Source of the DNA: an uncultured Hyphomicrobiales bacterium
Lineage (GTDB): Bacteria; Pseudomonadota; Alphaproteobacteria; Rhizobiales; Beijerinckiaceae
DNA: 53,401 nt
NCBI GenBank assembly: GCA_903902915.1
Contig: CAIUWR010000033.1
Coordinates: 1-53,401, forward strand
Direction: 5' to 3'
Positions 45,012-53,371 of this stretch are shown here, in pieces. The translations under genes and the position numbers were made by a program. Each line of letters begins with the position of its first letter. Within the stretch, counting starts at the first letter, position 1. Below the pieces are notes generated by a model that saw only the letters and a program-made list of their open reading frames with translations, did not search any database and was not told the DNA's origin.

Positions 45012-45980
45012 TCAACGATTGGCGTTGACGCACTGGCGCGTGAAGCTGTCGATGGCGACGCGGTCCGCTGGGGAGAGGCCTTCGCGCATCATGCGCTCCC
45101 AAATTGGCGCCTCCTTGCGAATGTCGCCCGCGATGCAGCCGCATACGGCGCGGCATTGGTTTGGCCCCGCTCCGGTTCCCATGCATTGCGAGGCGCAGCT
45201 CGCCACGAAGGGCTCGTCCTGCGGCGCCACGGCGGCTTCCGGCCCCACCGTCACGCGCGCCACCATGAACAGCACGGCGAGAAAGACCGGTTGGTGGACA
45301 AGATAGATCAGCAGCGAATGACGCCCGCCCCATACGAGCGTGCGGCTTGTCGGCGTGCGCGCGCGCCACCGGGTCAGCCAAGTCGGCAAACCGCGCGCAA
45401 GGAGCAGGCGGGTTGCGATCAATCCCGCCAGCGCCACGCCGAACCAGGGCAGCAGCGGGCGCCAGTCGTTGCTGACGGGCTCTTGCGTTCCAAGCCCCAG
45501 CCACCAGAAGGCGGGAGCGTCGAACAGGGGCGATTCAATCAGCAGTGGCGCGACGAACGCCGCCGCCGCCGCCAGCGCTGCAAGCCAGAGCGGCGCGCGC
45601 AGCAACGGCAGCGCCAGCAAGGTCGACAAGGCGATGCAATGCAGGATGCCGAAGAAGATGAAACTGTCGGGAAATAAAACATAAGTCGCCGCGCTGACGC
45701 CCGCAGCCGCAGCGCAAAGCCTCAAAAAGCGGCGCTGGAAGGCGCGCTGATCGACGCCGTTTCGCGAGGCGAGCGCCAGGCCCACGCCCACCAGAAACAG
45801 AAAGCTCGTCGCCACCCCATGGCCAAAACCCATGACCACCGGCCCATAGGGCAGGTCTGGCGATACGAGGCGCAAGTAGCCAAGATCCCAGATGATATGA
45901 AACGCGAACATCCCCAGCAGCGCCACGCCGCGCAGCGCGTCGATGGCGTCGAAGCGCTGCGTTTGGGACGTGTCGGTCAC
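45012..45980 (-). CDS. DUF1624 / HGSNAT-type membrane acyltransferase with Cys-rich tail
   Basis: 322 aa polytopic inner-membrane protein. It opens RFDAIDALRGVALLGMFAFHIIWDL, the family hallmark with the catalytic-type His, and has about eight helices to residue 250. Family members (heparan-alpha-glucosaminide N-acetyltransferase catalytic domain) move acyl groups across membranes onto sugars. Unusually, the last 65 residues form a soluble tail with six Cys (FVASCASQC, QCRAVCGC, RQCVNANR). GTG start 45980 overlaps the stop of the exported-protein gene (GTGA). Position behind opgH suggests it modifies periplasmic glucan; that is inference. Confidence 0.82.
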   Translation of the reverse strand: MTDTSQTQRFDAIDALRGVALLGMFAFHIIWDLGYLRLVSPDLPYGPVVMGFGHGVATSFLFLVGVGLALASRNGVDQRAFQRRFLRLCAAAAGVSAATYVLFPDSFIFFGILHCIALSTLLALPLLRAPLWLAALAAAAAFVAPLLIESPLFDAPAFWWLGLGTQEPVSNDWRPLLPWFGVALAGLIATRLLLARGLPTWLTRWRARTPTSRTLVWGGRHSLLIYLVHQPVFLAVLFMVARVTVGPEAAVAPQDEPFVASCASQCMGTGAGPNQCRAVCGCIAGDIRKEAPIWERMMREGLSPADRVAIDSFTRQCVNANR

Positions 45981-46993
45981 TGCGCGGGCTTGGCCGAGAA
46001 GTGGCTGAACACCATGTCGGGCGCCGACAGGTTATGGATGGAGGGCGTCGTGCGGCCCGCCCACAATTCGGTGGCCTGCGCCTGTTTGAAGCCGGTGATC
46101 GGCGCCTCGCCCCAGCCTTCGCCGCCCTTGGTGCGCCAGGCGAGCTTCGCCACATCGGCGTTGATCTCGGTGGCGTACATGGAGCGCAGGGTGACGAAGG
46201 GCGCGCCTGCGGGCATGGCGTCGGACATGGCCACATCCAGCACGACCCGTTCCTGATCGACGGTGTCGATCTTGATGGTGGCGGAGCCGCCGCGCATGAA
46301 GTTCAGCGTGAAGGTTTTGGTTTGCGGATCGAAGGCCACATCCTTCAGCGCGACGATGGGGCGCTCCTGAATCTCCACCGGTCCGAGCAGGAAGGACGAG
46401 CCATAGGCCGTCCAGCGCATGTCGCCGTAGGGCAGGGGGCGCACGCGCCAGTAGCCGTCGGCGGGATAGAACACGAGGATCTCTTCGGCGCGCTCGCGGT
46501 AGCGCATCCACAATTGCACCAGATGCAAGCCGTTCTCCACGCGCTCGCCCACGCGCACGGGCACATTGGCGGGGCGCCAGAACGTGGGGAACGCATAGCC
46601 CGTCAGCCAGAATTCCGGGGTCTCCCAAAAGGTGATGCGGCGTGAATTGTCGGCCTTGAAGGCGGGATCGCGCGTCATGTCGCAAGCGGAAAAATCCGGC
46701 GCGAAGCGATCCGAATTGATCGTGTTGATATAGGCCGGATGCACCGCCTGAATGCGGAACTGGCGCACCACTGGCGAGATGAAATCAATCTGCACATTGT
46801 CCTTCTCCGCGCAGAGCACGGGGACGGTTTTGTTCACCACATCGACAGCGACTTCATTGGGGTCGATGCCATTGGCGGGCACGAAGGGCTTGTCGATGGT
46901 GGTGAGCGTGGACGCTGGCGGCTTCGTCTGCGCGGCTGCGGGCAGAGCCGCGATGGCGGCGAAGACAAGCGAGGCGAGGAGGGGGCGCATCAT
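45977..46993 (-). CDS. unrecognised exported protein of the opgH operon
   Basis: 338 aa, no family recognised. A signal peptide (ending LPAAAQ) is followed by a beta-rich protein: examples are VDVVNKTVPVLCAEKDNVQIDF, AFDPQTKTFTLNFMRGGSATIKIDT and QERVVLDVAMSD. It ends KPAQ with no membrane anchor, so it is probably periplasmic. Two Cys (in VLCAE and SACDM) could pair. Its ATG overlaps the opgH stop (ATGATG run), and its stop overlaps the acyltransferase GTG, so the three are tightly coupled. In many bacteria opgH is partnered by opgG; this protein is shorter than OpgG (about 500 aa) and lacks resemblance to it. ATG 46993 has AAGGA 7 nt upstream. Confidence 0.78.
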   Translation of the reverse strand: MMRPLLASLVFAAIAALPAAAQTKPPASTLTTIDKPFVPANGIDPNEVAVDVVNKTVPVLCAEKDNVQIDFISPVVRQFRIQAVHPAYINTINSDRFAPDFSACDMTRDPAFKADNSRRITFWETPEFWLTGYAFPTFWRPANVPVRVGERVENGLHLVQLWMRYRERAEEILVFYPADGYWRVRPLPYGDMRWTAYGSSFLLGPVEIQERPIVALKDVAFDPQTKTFTLNFMRGGSATIKIDTVDQERVVLDVAMSDAMPAGAPFVTLRSMYATEINADVAKLAWRTKGGEGWGEAPITGFKQAQATELWAGRTTPSIHNLSAPDMVFSHFSAKPAQ

Positions 46994-48819
46994 GCGGGGA
47001 TCCTTGCTGGGGTGGGATTTGTTGGCGCATCGTGGCGCGCGCGTTGCGCTATGGTCGCGTCGAGAGCTTTGAGAATGGCGGGCTGTGCGATTTCTTCCGG
47101 CAGGGCGCAGAGTTTGAGCCTCGCGAGAAAACGCCCCAGGGTCGGCGAGGCCGTCAGGACGGCGAAGGGAACGGCCAGGACATAGCCCAGCGTCAGGGGC
47201 AGCGACCAGAGCAGCAGGCTCGGCGCCGTGAGGCCCGTCACAACAAACAGCGCGACGCCGAACAGGGTCTGCGGCCACAGCCCCGCGAAGGCGGTGGCGT
47301 AGGACAGCGCATGAGCGTCGCGCGCCTGTCCATTCCAGATCACGGAGCGGCCAAACAAAAGCCCGATCATGAAAAGCGTGGTGCGCAAGGTCGTCGCCGC
47401 GCCCAGCAGAAAGGAGAAGGCGAGTTCGACGAGACAGCCCGCGCTGAACCGCAACGCGCCGCCATAGCGCGTCATCTCGCCCGGCGTCAGTGCGATGTCG
47501 ATGAAGCCTGCGAGTTTGGGCGCGAGATACATCAGCAGAAACGTGCAATAGAGCCCCGCTGCGGAGGCGGCTGGAAACAGCGCCATGTCTTCGCCGTCGA
47601 AGGGCTTCAGCGCGCTGAGCAGGATGATCGCGGTCCAGGCGGGCACGCCCATGAACATCATGATCGCCCAGATCAGCTGAAACCGGCTCATGGGCCGAAT
47701 GTCCTTCAGCCGCAGCAGTTTCAGATATTGCATATTGCCCTGACACCAGCGCAGATCACGGCGGGTGAATTCGAGCAGGGTCGGCGGATTGTCTTCATAG
47801 CTGCCGCATTCGATGGGCAGCACGCGCACTTCATAACCCGCGCGGCGCATCAGCACGGCCTCGACCTGATCGTGGCTCAATATTTGTCCGCCCAGCGGCG
47901 GCTTGCCCGGCAGTTCCGGCAGGTGGCAGTCATTGGCGAATGGCGCGATGCGCACCAGCGCGTTATGCCCCCAGAAGGGGCCGCAATCGCCCGCCCACCA
48001 GGCGCCGCCCATCGTATAGGGCCGCATGCCATGGCGCATGCCGAACTGGAACAACCGCGCGAAGGCCGCCTGCGAGGGCGCGCCCACCACAAGGCTCTGC
48101 AAGATGCCGAGCTTGGGATGCGCCTGCCCGATGCGCACCAGCCGCAGGATCGTCTCGCCGGACATGAGGCTGTCGGCGTCGAGCGGGATCATGAATTCGT
48201 GATCTTGCCCCCAGCGCGCGCAGAAATCGCGCAGATTGCCAGCCTTGAAGCCCTCGTTCGTCACGCGGCGGCGGTAGAAGAGCTTTGCCGCGTCGGCGCC
48301 CGCGCGCGCCCGCCAGGCTGCGAAAGCGGCCGCCTCGCGCGCGCTCACATGCGCGTCGTCGGTGTCGCTCAACACGTAATAGCTGAACAGCGCGCCCTCG
48401 CCGGTGGCGTCAAGGCTCGCCTTCACCGTCTCCAGCCGGGCGAAGGCGCGGGCGGGATCTTCATTGCGCAGGGTCATCAAGATGGCGGTGCTGACGGCGA
48501 GCGGGGTCGGCAGATCGCCCGCTTTCGCGAAGGGCGCCACCGCCTCCATGGCGTCGCCGCGCCGCAGCAGCCAGAGCCCCAGCAGGGCGTTCCACACCCC
48601 CAGCACGCTCCAGGGCGCCGCCAGCGCGAAACAGGCGAAGATCAGCACGTCGATGACGCTCCAGCCGCCCGCGCCCAGAATTTGGGCCAGCCAGACGAGC
48701 AGGGCGACATAGACGGCGCCGCTGGTTCCCAGCGATATGCGGCGCCGACGCGTCAGTTCGCCCGCGCTTTGCAGGCCGGTCGGAGTCAGCGGCTTGGCGG
48801 CCTGGGCGGGATCCGTCAT
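46990..48819 (-). CDS. opgH: osmoregulated periplasmic glucan glucosyltransferase OpgH/MdoH
   Basis: 609 aa inner-membrane GT2 enzyme that makes the beta-linked glucan backbone from UDP-glucose. Marks are the first Asp pair in YYVLSDTDDAHVS, the FMIPLDADSLMSG site, GHNALVRIAPFANDCHLPELPG and RRDLRWCQGN (QxxRW-type). Hydrophobic helices lie at both ends. The open frame continues upstream to 49920 through the opposite-strand dehydrogenase, which is an artefact; ATG 48819 was chosen although its ribosome site is weak. OpgH family enzymes often run 700-850 aa, so this is a short form missing part of the N-terminal extension. Divergent from the dehydrogenase gene, 63 bp away. Confidence 0.9.
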   Translation of the reverse strand: MTDPAQAAKPLTPTGLQSAGELTRRRRISLGTSGAVYVALLVWLAQILGAGGWSVIDVLIFACFALAAPWSVLGVWNALLGLWLLRRGDAMEAVAPFAKAGDLPTPLAVSTAILMTLRNEDPARAFARLETVKASLDATGEGALFSYYVLSDTDDAHVSAREAAAFAAWRARAGADAAKLFYRRRVTNEGFKAGNLRDFCARWGQDHEFMIPLDADSLMSGETILRLVRIGQAHPKLGILQSLVVGAPSQAAFARLFQFGMRHGMRPYTMGGAWWAGDCGPFWGHNALVRIAPFANDCHLPELPGKPPLGGQILSHDQVEAVLMRRAGYEVRVLPIECGSYEDNPPTLLEFTRRDLRWCQGNMQYLKLLRLKDIRPMSRFQLIWAIMMFMGVPAWTAIILLSALKPFDGEDMALFPAASAAGLYCTFLLMYLAPKLAGFIDIALTPGEMTRYGGALRFSAGCLVELAFSFLLGAATTLRTTLFMIGLLFGRSVIWNGQARDAHALSYATAFAGLWPQTLFGVALFVVTGLTAPSLLLWSLPLTLGYVLAVPFAVLTASPTLGRFLARLKLCALPEEIAQPAILKALDATIAQRARHDAPTNPTPARIPA

Positions 48820-48882
48820 GGGTTCTTCGGGTTGGAGCGTCTGGAATTGCGGCGGGAGATAGCGTAGCGAGGCGGGAACATA

Positions 48883-49935
48883 GTGGGAGCAGCGCGCGTG
48901 GTCGAGATCAAAACCCCGGCCGGGGAACAAGACCTGGCCCTCTGGTACGCTGAAGCTGGCGTCGCGGACCTGCGCCCGGCCGCAGCCGTCCCCGCGCCCG
49001 GGCAGGCGCTGGTGCGCATGCTCTGGTCGGGGTTGAGCCGTGGCACGGAGCGGCTGGTGTTCAACGGCCTTGTTCCCGCGTCGGAATATGAGCGCATGCG
49101 CGCGCCTCTTCAGGAGGGCGCTTTTCCCTTCCCGGTCAAATATGGCTATTGCGCGGTGGGCGTGGTGGAGGCGGCGGAAACGCCCGATCTTGTGGGCCGC
49201 AATGTCTTTTGCCTGCATCCCCACCAGACCCGCTTCGCCGCTCCGCTCGCCATGCTGACGCCCCTGCCAGCCCATCTGCCGCCCCGCCGCGCGGTGCTGG
49301 CCGCCAATATGGAGACGGCCCTCAACGCCCTGTGGGATTCGGGGGCGGGACCGGGGGATCGGGTCGTGGTCGTCGGCGCGGGGCTTGTCGGCCTGCTGGT
49401 CGCCTATCTCGCGGCGGGCCTGCCGGGGGCGGATGTGACGGTGGTCGATCTCGACGCCAGCCGCCGGGCGATTGCGGAAAGTTTCGGCGCGCGTTTCGCG
49501 ACCCCTGCGGATTTCGGCGCGCCGGGCGACGCCGATGTGGTCTTCCACGCCAGCGCCTCGGCGCCGGGGCTTGGCGTGGCGCTGGGCGCGGCGGGGCTTG
49601 AGGCGCGGGTGGTGGAGCTGAGCTGGTACGGGGAGGGCGAAGTGGCCGCGCCATTGGGCGGCGCCTTCCACAGCCGCCGCCTCACCCTCGTCTCCTCGCA
49701 GGTCGGCCACGTCGCCCCCACCCGCCGCCCGCGCTGGTCCTATGCGCGGCGGCTGGGCAAGGCGCTGGAGCTTCTGGCCGACCCACGGTTGGAGGCGCTG
49801 ATCACGCAGGACGTGTCCTTTGAGGATCTGCCGGAGGCGCTGCCAAGGTTGCTGGCGCCGGGGGCCAAGGGGCTGGCGACCGTGGTGAAATATGCGTCTC
49901 CGAGGGCGGATGACTCCCAATCAGCGGAAATCTGA
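48883..49935 (+). CDS. MDR-family zinc-type dehydrogenase
   Basis: 350 aa medium-chain dehydrogenase/reductase. The N-terminal catalytic part has VRMLWSGLSRGTERLVFNG and YGYCAVGVVE, and the Rossmann motif is VVVVGAGLVGLLVAYLAAG, followed by Asp-rich VVDLDASRRA, favouring NAD. It resembles oxidoreductases often found with pterin or tetrapyrrole genes, and BchC at a distance; its substrate is unknown. GTG 48883 or GTG 48898 could start it. The last residues (DSQSAEI) are encoded by the first copy of the 22-bp repeat array, so the original 3' end was probably replaced. Confidence 0.82.
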   Translation: MGAARVVEIKTPAGEQDLALWYAEAGVADLRPAAAVPAPGQALVRMLWSGLSRGTERLVFNGLVPASEYERMRAPLQEGAFPFPVKYGYCAVGVVEAAETPDLVGRNVFCLHPHQTRFAAPLAMLTPLPAHLPPRRAVLAANMETALNALWDSGAGPGDRVVVVGAGLVGLLVAYLAAGLPGADVTVVDLDASRRAIAESFGARFATPADFGAPGDADVVFHASASAPGLGVALGAAGLEARVVELSWYGEGEVAAPLGGAFHSRRLTLVSSQVGHVAPTRRPRWSYARRLGKALELLADPRLEALITQDVSFEDLPEALPRLLAPGAKGLATVVKYASPRADDSQSAEI

Positions 49936-50016
49936 CTTCCAATTAGCGGAGAGTTGACTCCCAATTAACGGAAGTTTGACTTTCAATCAGCGGGTACATA
50001 GACTTCCAATCAGCGG
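49912..50016. repeat. 22-bp tandem repeat array (five copies)
   Basis: Units start at 49912, 49934, 49956, 49978 and 50001, consensus GACTYCCAATYAGCGGAARTTT, with the fourth unit 23 bp and the last cut to its first 16 bp. Copies differ by a few bases. The first unit codes for the last residues and the stop of the dehydrogenase; the last ends directly before the ATPase start. No dyad within the unit. The layout looks like an operator or iteron array feeding the ATPase gene, or a scar of its insertion. Confidence 0.85.
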
Positions 50017-50031
50017 ATGGTCGGAGTCGTC

Positions 50032-51252
50032 ATGTACAAGCGGATTGCCGAGCGGAGTGTGGACGAAGCGCTTTCAGACACCCCCGTGGTGTTGATCGTC
50101 GGACCCAGAAGGTGTGGAAAGACGACGCTTGCGCGCAAGCTCGAAGGCGCCGGGCGAAGCTATGTCACGCTTGACGATCAGACGGCCCTCGATGCGGCGA
50201 AGTCGGATCCCAACGGCTTCATTCGCGGGCTGGATCTGGCGATCATCGACGAAATCCAGCGCGCCCCCGAGCTTTTATTGGCGATCAAGAAGACGGTTGA
50301 TGAAGATTACAGGCCCGGCCGCTTTCTTCTCACGGGCTCCGCGAATGTCCTGACCTTGCCGCGTGTCGCCGACAGCCTGGCCGGCCGGGTTGAAACCATA
50401 CAGATGTTTCCGCTGGCGCGGGCCGAAATCGAAGGCGCTGCGCCGAGCTTTCTTGAGCGCCTTTTCGAGGGAAAGCTGCAAAGCCAGGGGAACGCCATCG
50501 TCGGCGAGGAACTGGTGCAGCTCGTCTTGCTTGGCGGTTTCCCCGAGGCGATCGGACGCGACAGCGAAAAGCGGCGACAGGACTGGTTGCGGTCCTATCT
50601 CTCGTCCATTCTGACGCGTGATCTGAGGGATATCGCGGATGTCGAAAAGCTCACCGAGCTTCCGAAGTTCGTGCGACTATTGGCTGAACATTCCGGACAA
50701 TTGGTCAACTATTCGCAGTTTGGGGCGAGCGTCAACGTCAGCCACAAGACGGGGCAGCGTTATGTCGGGCTGCTTGAGCAGGTCTTTTTGATGGCGACCG
50801 TGCAGCCTTGGTTCACCAACGCGCTGAAGCGCATCGTCAAGACGCCGAGGCTGCACTTTCTCGATTCAGGTTTGCTGGCCATGGCGCGTGGGCTCACCTT
50901 TGACAGGGTCAAGGCGGATCGCGCGACATTCGGCGCGCTCCTCGAGAGCTTCGTTTTCTCGGAAGTGCTGAAACTGATGACGGGGTCAGACCTGCGCCTC
51001 ACGCCATATCATTTTCGCGATGGCGACATGCGCGAGGTGGACATCGTGCTCGAACGTGATGACGGCATGATCGTGGGCGTCGAGGTGAAGGCGAGCGCCA
51101 CCGTCAAGGCGCGGGATTTCGCGGGCATGCGAGCTTTGGCGCAGGCTTGCGGAGATCGCTTTGCGTTTGGCGTTGTGCTCTATGACAGCACGGACGTCGT
51201 GCCGTTCGGCGATAAGCTGGCGGCGGCGCCGTTGTCGTGTTTGTGGCGTTGA
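50032..51252 (+). CDS. AAA ATPase with DUF4143 domain
   Basis: 406 aa. An AAA_14-type ATPase (Walker A VGPRRCGKTTLARKLEG, Walker B LAIIDEIQRAPELL, sensor LLTGSANVL) is followed by a C-terminal DUF4143 region with a nuclease-like fold segment REVDIVLERDDGMIVGVEVKASATVKARDF. Proteins of this class are common in mobile or accessory DNA; their biological function is mostly unknown. ATG 50032 has GGAG 6 nt upstream; ATG 50017 would add five residues and begins inside the repeat. It is directly preceded by the 22-bp array. Confidence 0.88.
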   Translation: MYKRIAERSVDEALSDTPVVLIVGPRRCGKTTLARKLEGAGRSYVTLDDQTALDAAKSDPNGFIRGLDLAIIDEIQRAPELLLAIKKTVDEDYRPGRFLLTGSANVLTLPRVADSLAGRVETIQMFPLARAEIEGAAPSFLERLFEGKLQSQGNAIVGEELVQLVLLGGFPEAIGRDSEKRRQDWLRSYLSSILTRDLRDIADVEKLTELPKFVRLLAEHSGQLVNYSQFGASVNVSHKTGQRYVGLLEQVFLMATVQPWFTNALKRIVKTPRLHFLDSGLLAMARGLTFDRVKADRATFGALLESFVFSEVLKLMTGSDLRLTPYHFRDGDMREVDIVLERDDGMIVGVEVKASATVKARDFAGMRALAQACGDRFAFGVVLYDSTDVVPFGDKLAAAPLSCLWR

Positions 51253-51424
51253 TGAGCGGCTAACGATTTGGGGCTCAGAAGTAGGTCATTGGAGGTGTCT
51301 ATCGCGCCGCAGGTCCGCCTTAAGCCTTATGCGTCTGCGGCTTTTGGAGCGAACCGACTCGCGCGCGGCCGATTATCCTGTTTCGGCTGGGATGGTCCGA
51401 CCGCATGCTTTGCTGGAGTCCTGG

Positions 51425-52354
51425 ATGGCCCGCTGGATTGTCAAAGCGCTGGCGCAACGCACGATAGGCTTCATGCCGAATCCCGATTACTGGAGCGATC
51501 TCGTTCAACGCAAGATCGCCGGTTCCGTAGACCTGACCTATCCGTTTTTCCTGAGCCGCCTCGACGTTGCGCGCAAGAATCTCGAAGCTTGCGCCCGCGA
51601 GAATAGCCCGGCGGAAGTCCTGGAGCTGGGAACGGGCTGGTTTCCCATCGTTCCGCTCGCCTTGCGGCTCGCGGGCGCGTCGCAGGTGCGCACATGCGAC
51701 ATTGTGGAGCACGTCAGCCCGGAGCGCCTGCGCGCGACTTTGCAGGCCTTCGCGCGCGCGGCGGACGATGGCGAATTGAACCGCAGGCTCCCCGCGATCA
51801 ATCAAGCCCTGCTACAGCAATTCCAGAGCCTCGATTCCACGGGACAGACTTGCGTGGAAAGCCTGCATGCGCTTGGCGTCGATTATATGGTTGGCGACTT
51901 TCCCGCCGCCCGACTTGCCCCCGCCTCCATCGATCTGATCGTGTCGCATGCGGTGCTTGAATATATTGCCGCAGCCCCATTCATGGAACTGCTTCACGCA
52001 TTTCGCCGCGTGTTGAAAAGCGATGGCGCGATGAGTCATTGGATCGATTTCAGCGATGAATACGCCTATTTCGACAAAAGCATTTCGCCGCTCAATTTTC
52101 TGAAATATCCCGATTGGGCCTGGCGCGTCATCAACAATCCGATCATTCCGCTCTCGCGGCTGCGCATCGACGACATCCGGCGCCTGTTCGCAAGCGCAGG
52201 CTTCATCATCAGCCACGAAGAAACCGTGAAGCTGGACATGAGCGCGATGCGCAAACTGCCGCTGGCGCGCGAATTCGCGTCGCGCGACATCGAGGACATG
52301 CGCGTGCTCGACGCCTGGATTACAGCGCGCATCATGCAGGCCGATGGGGCGTAG
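51425..52354 (+). CDS. SAM-dependent methyltransferase (type 11-like)
   Basis: 309 aa. Motif I is VLELGTGWFPIVPLALRLAG, followed by an acidic strand end TCDIVEH and the DLIVSHAVLEYI segment, then HAFRRVLKSDGAMSHWID, as in class I methyltransferases. The substrate is unknown; lipid, sugar or small-molecule targets are all possible. ATG 51425 has GGAG 6 nt upstream; earlier starts (51392 and beyond) keep the frame open but lack a ribosome site. It follows the ATPase gene by about 170 bp. Confidence 0.82.
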   Translation: MARWIVKALAQRTIGFMPNPDYWSDLVQRKIAGSVDLTYPFFLSRLDVARKNLEACARENSPAEVLELGTGWFPIVPLALRLAGASQVRTCDIVEHVSPERLRATLQAFARAADDGELNRRLPAINQALLQQFQSLDSTGQTCVESLHALGVDYMVGDFPAARLAPASIDLIVSHAVLEYIAAAPFMELLHAFRRVLKSDGAMSHWIDFSDEYAYFDKSISPLNFLKYPDWAWRVINNPIIPLSRLRIDDIRRLFASAGFIISHEETVKLDMSAMRKLPLAREFASRDIEDMRVLDAWITARIMQADGA

Positions 52355-52480
52355 GGCGCAGGGGTGACCGTGGGACCGACGTTCCCGTCGTCCCTTCGGG
52401 AATCGCTTGGTGGTTGGTATGGGCAAAAGCTCTGAATCGTGTTGCAATGCTCAAGTTGCAGGATGATTTGGGGTGGCGGG

Positions 52481-53371
52481 ATGAAGGTCGATAAGTGGAT
52501 ATGGGTGTTCGCGGGAGTGATGTTCATTCTGCCGCTTATGTTCGTGGCGAGTTCGATTGAGCCATATGCTTGTGGTTTGGAAATCGTTTCGGACGACATT
52601 AAAGGTGGAAAAGCTGCGAACTGTTTTGAGTTTTGGATGAACCGTTATCAAACGATGGTGTCGGGGATTCTGGCCTTGAGCGCAGCGGGGGCCGCGTATT
52701 GGGTAGCGAGGGCGCAGATCAGGCATGCAGAGAGTTTGGAAGAGAAAAGGCGGCAGGCGGAGGAATTCGCTGCTCGTGCTGGGTTATCGTTACCGTTAGA
52801 CGAGTTATGCGAATATGCGAAAAATTGCGTGCAGCAATTTCGGACGCAGTTACGAAATTCAGCCCCCCAACCGCGTTTACAATTGCCCCATTTTCCGCAG
52901 GGCGCTGTTGAGCCATTGAAAAACTGCATAAGGTTTACTGATTACGATCAGGCAATAAAAATTTATGAGGTGCTATCTTTTTTACAGATATTGAAAGCTA
53001 GAATTAGTAGTGATGAAATATTAAGCGCGGATGTGGTTTATGTGCGAATACTTGATAGTGTGAAACTGTATATTTTAGCAGAAGGAATTTTATATTACGC
53101 GCGTGGTATGTTGGAGGGTCCGACGAAGCCGCCGCCTCCGTTGATGATGCTAACAAGCTTGCGCCGCTTTGGTTTTAATTTCGCAGAGGATCCTCAATTA
53201 TTTCGGTTAGCGGGCATCAGCGTTCCGCCACTGGAAACCGGGCTAGGTGTTCAGTCCCAGAGAGTAGTGATACAAGCAATCACCATCTTTTTCGGGAGGC
53301 ATTATGGGCCAAGTTCTACACGGGAGCGCCCGCACGACAGAGGCGGTCCGTCGAGCGGTACAGCGGAGTGA
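52481..53371 (+). CDS. AT-rich membrane-anchored protein, 3' end replaced by an IS
   Basis: 296 aa as it reads now; no family recognised. Two N-terminal hydrophobic segments (about 7-24 and 59-79) frame a short loop with two Cys, then a cytosolic Lys/Glu/Arg coiled-coil-like stretch (RAQIRHAESLEEKRRQAEEF) and a helical domain. From about 53248 the reading enters what looks like the left end of an IS481-type element, so roughly the last 40 residues are foreign and the native protein was longer or different. Base composition is clearly lower in GC than upstream genes, a sign of transfer. Two-helix anchored proteins like this are frequent in defence and accessory DNA, but nothing here proves such a role. 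Confidence 0.65.
   Translation: MKVDKWIWVFAGVMFILPLMFVASSIEPYACGLEIVSDDIKGGKAANCFEFWMNRYQTMVSGILALSAAGAAYWVARAQIRHAESLEEKRRQAEEFAARAGLSLPLDELCEYAKNCVQQFRTQLRNSAPQPRLQLPHFPQGAVEPLKNCIRFTDYDQAIKIYEVLSFLQILKARISSDEILSADVVYVRILDSVKLYILAEGILYYARGMLEGPTKPPPPLMMLTSLRRFGFNFAEDPQLFRLAGISVPPLETGLGVQSQRVVIQAITIFFGRHYGPSSTRERPHDRGGPSSGTAE

Noticed and set aside
45977-46993. Reading the 338-aa exported protein as OpgG/MdoG
   Set aside because: It is about 160 residues too short, and I find no OpgG-like segment in it; only the position next to opgH suggested the name.
48820-49920. Extension of opgH by 367 residues at its N-terminus
   Set aside because: It is antisense to the dehydrogenase gene, Arg/His-rich and unlike OpgH.
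49912-50016. CRISPR array
   Set aside because: Units are directly adjacent with no spacers and there are no cas genes.
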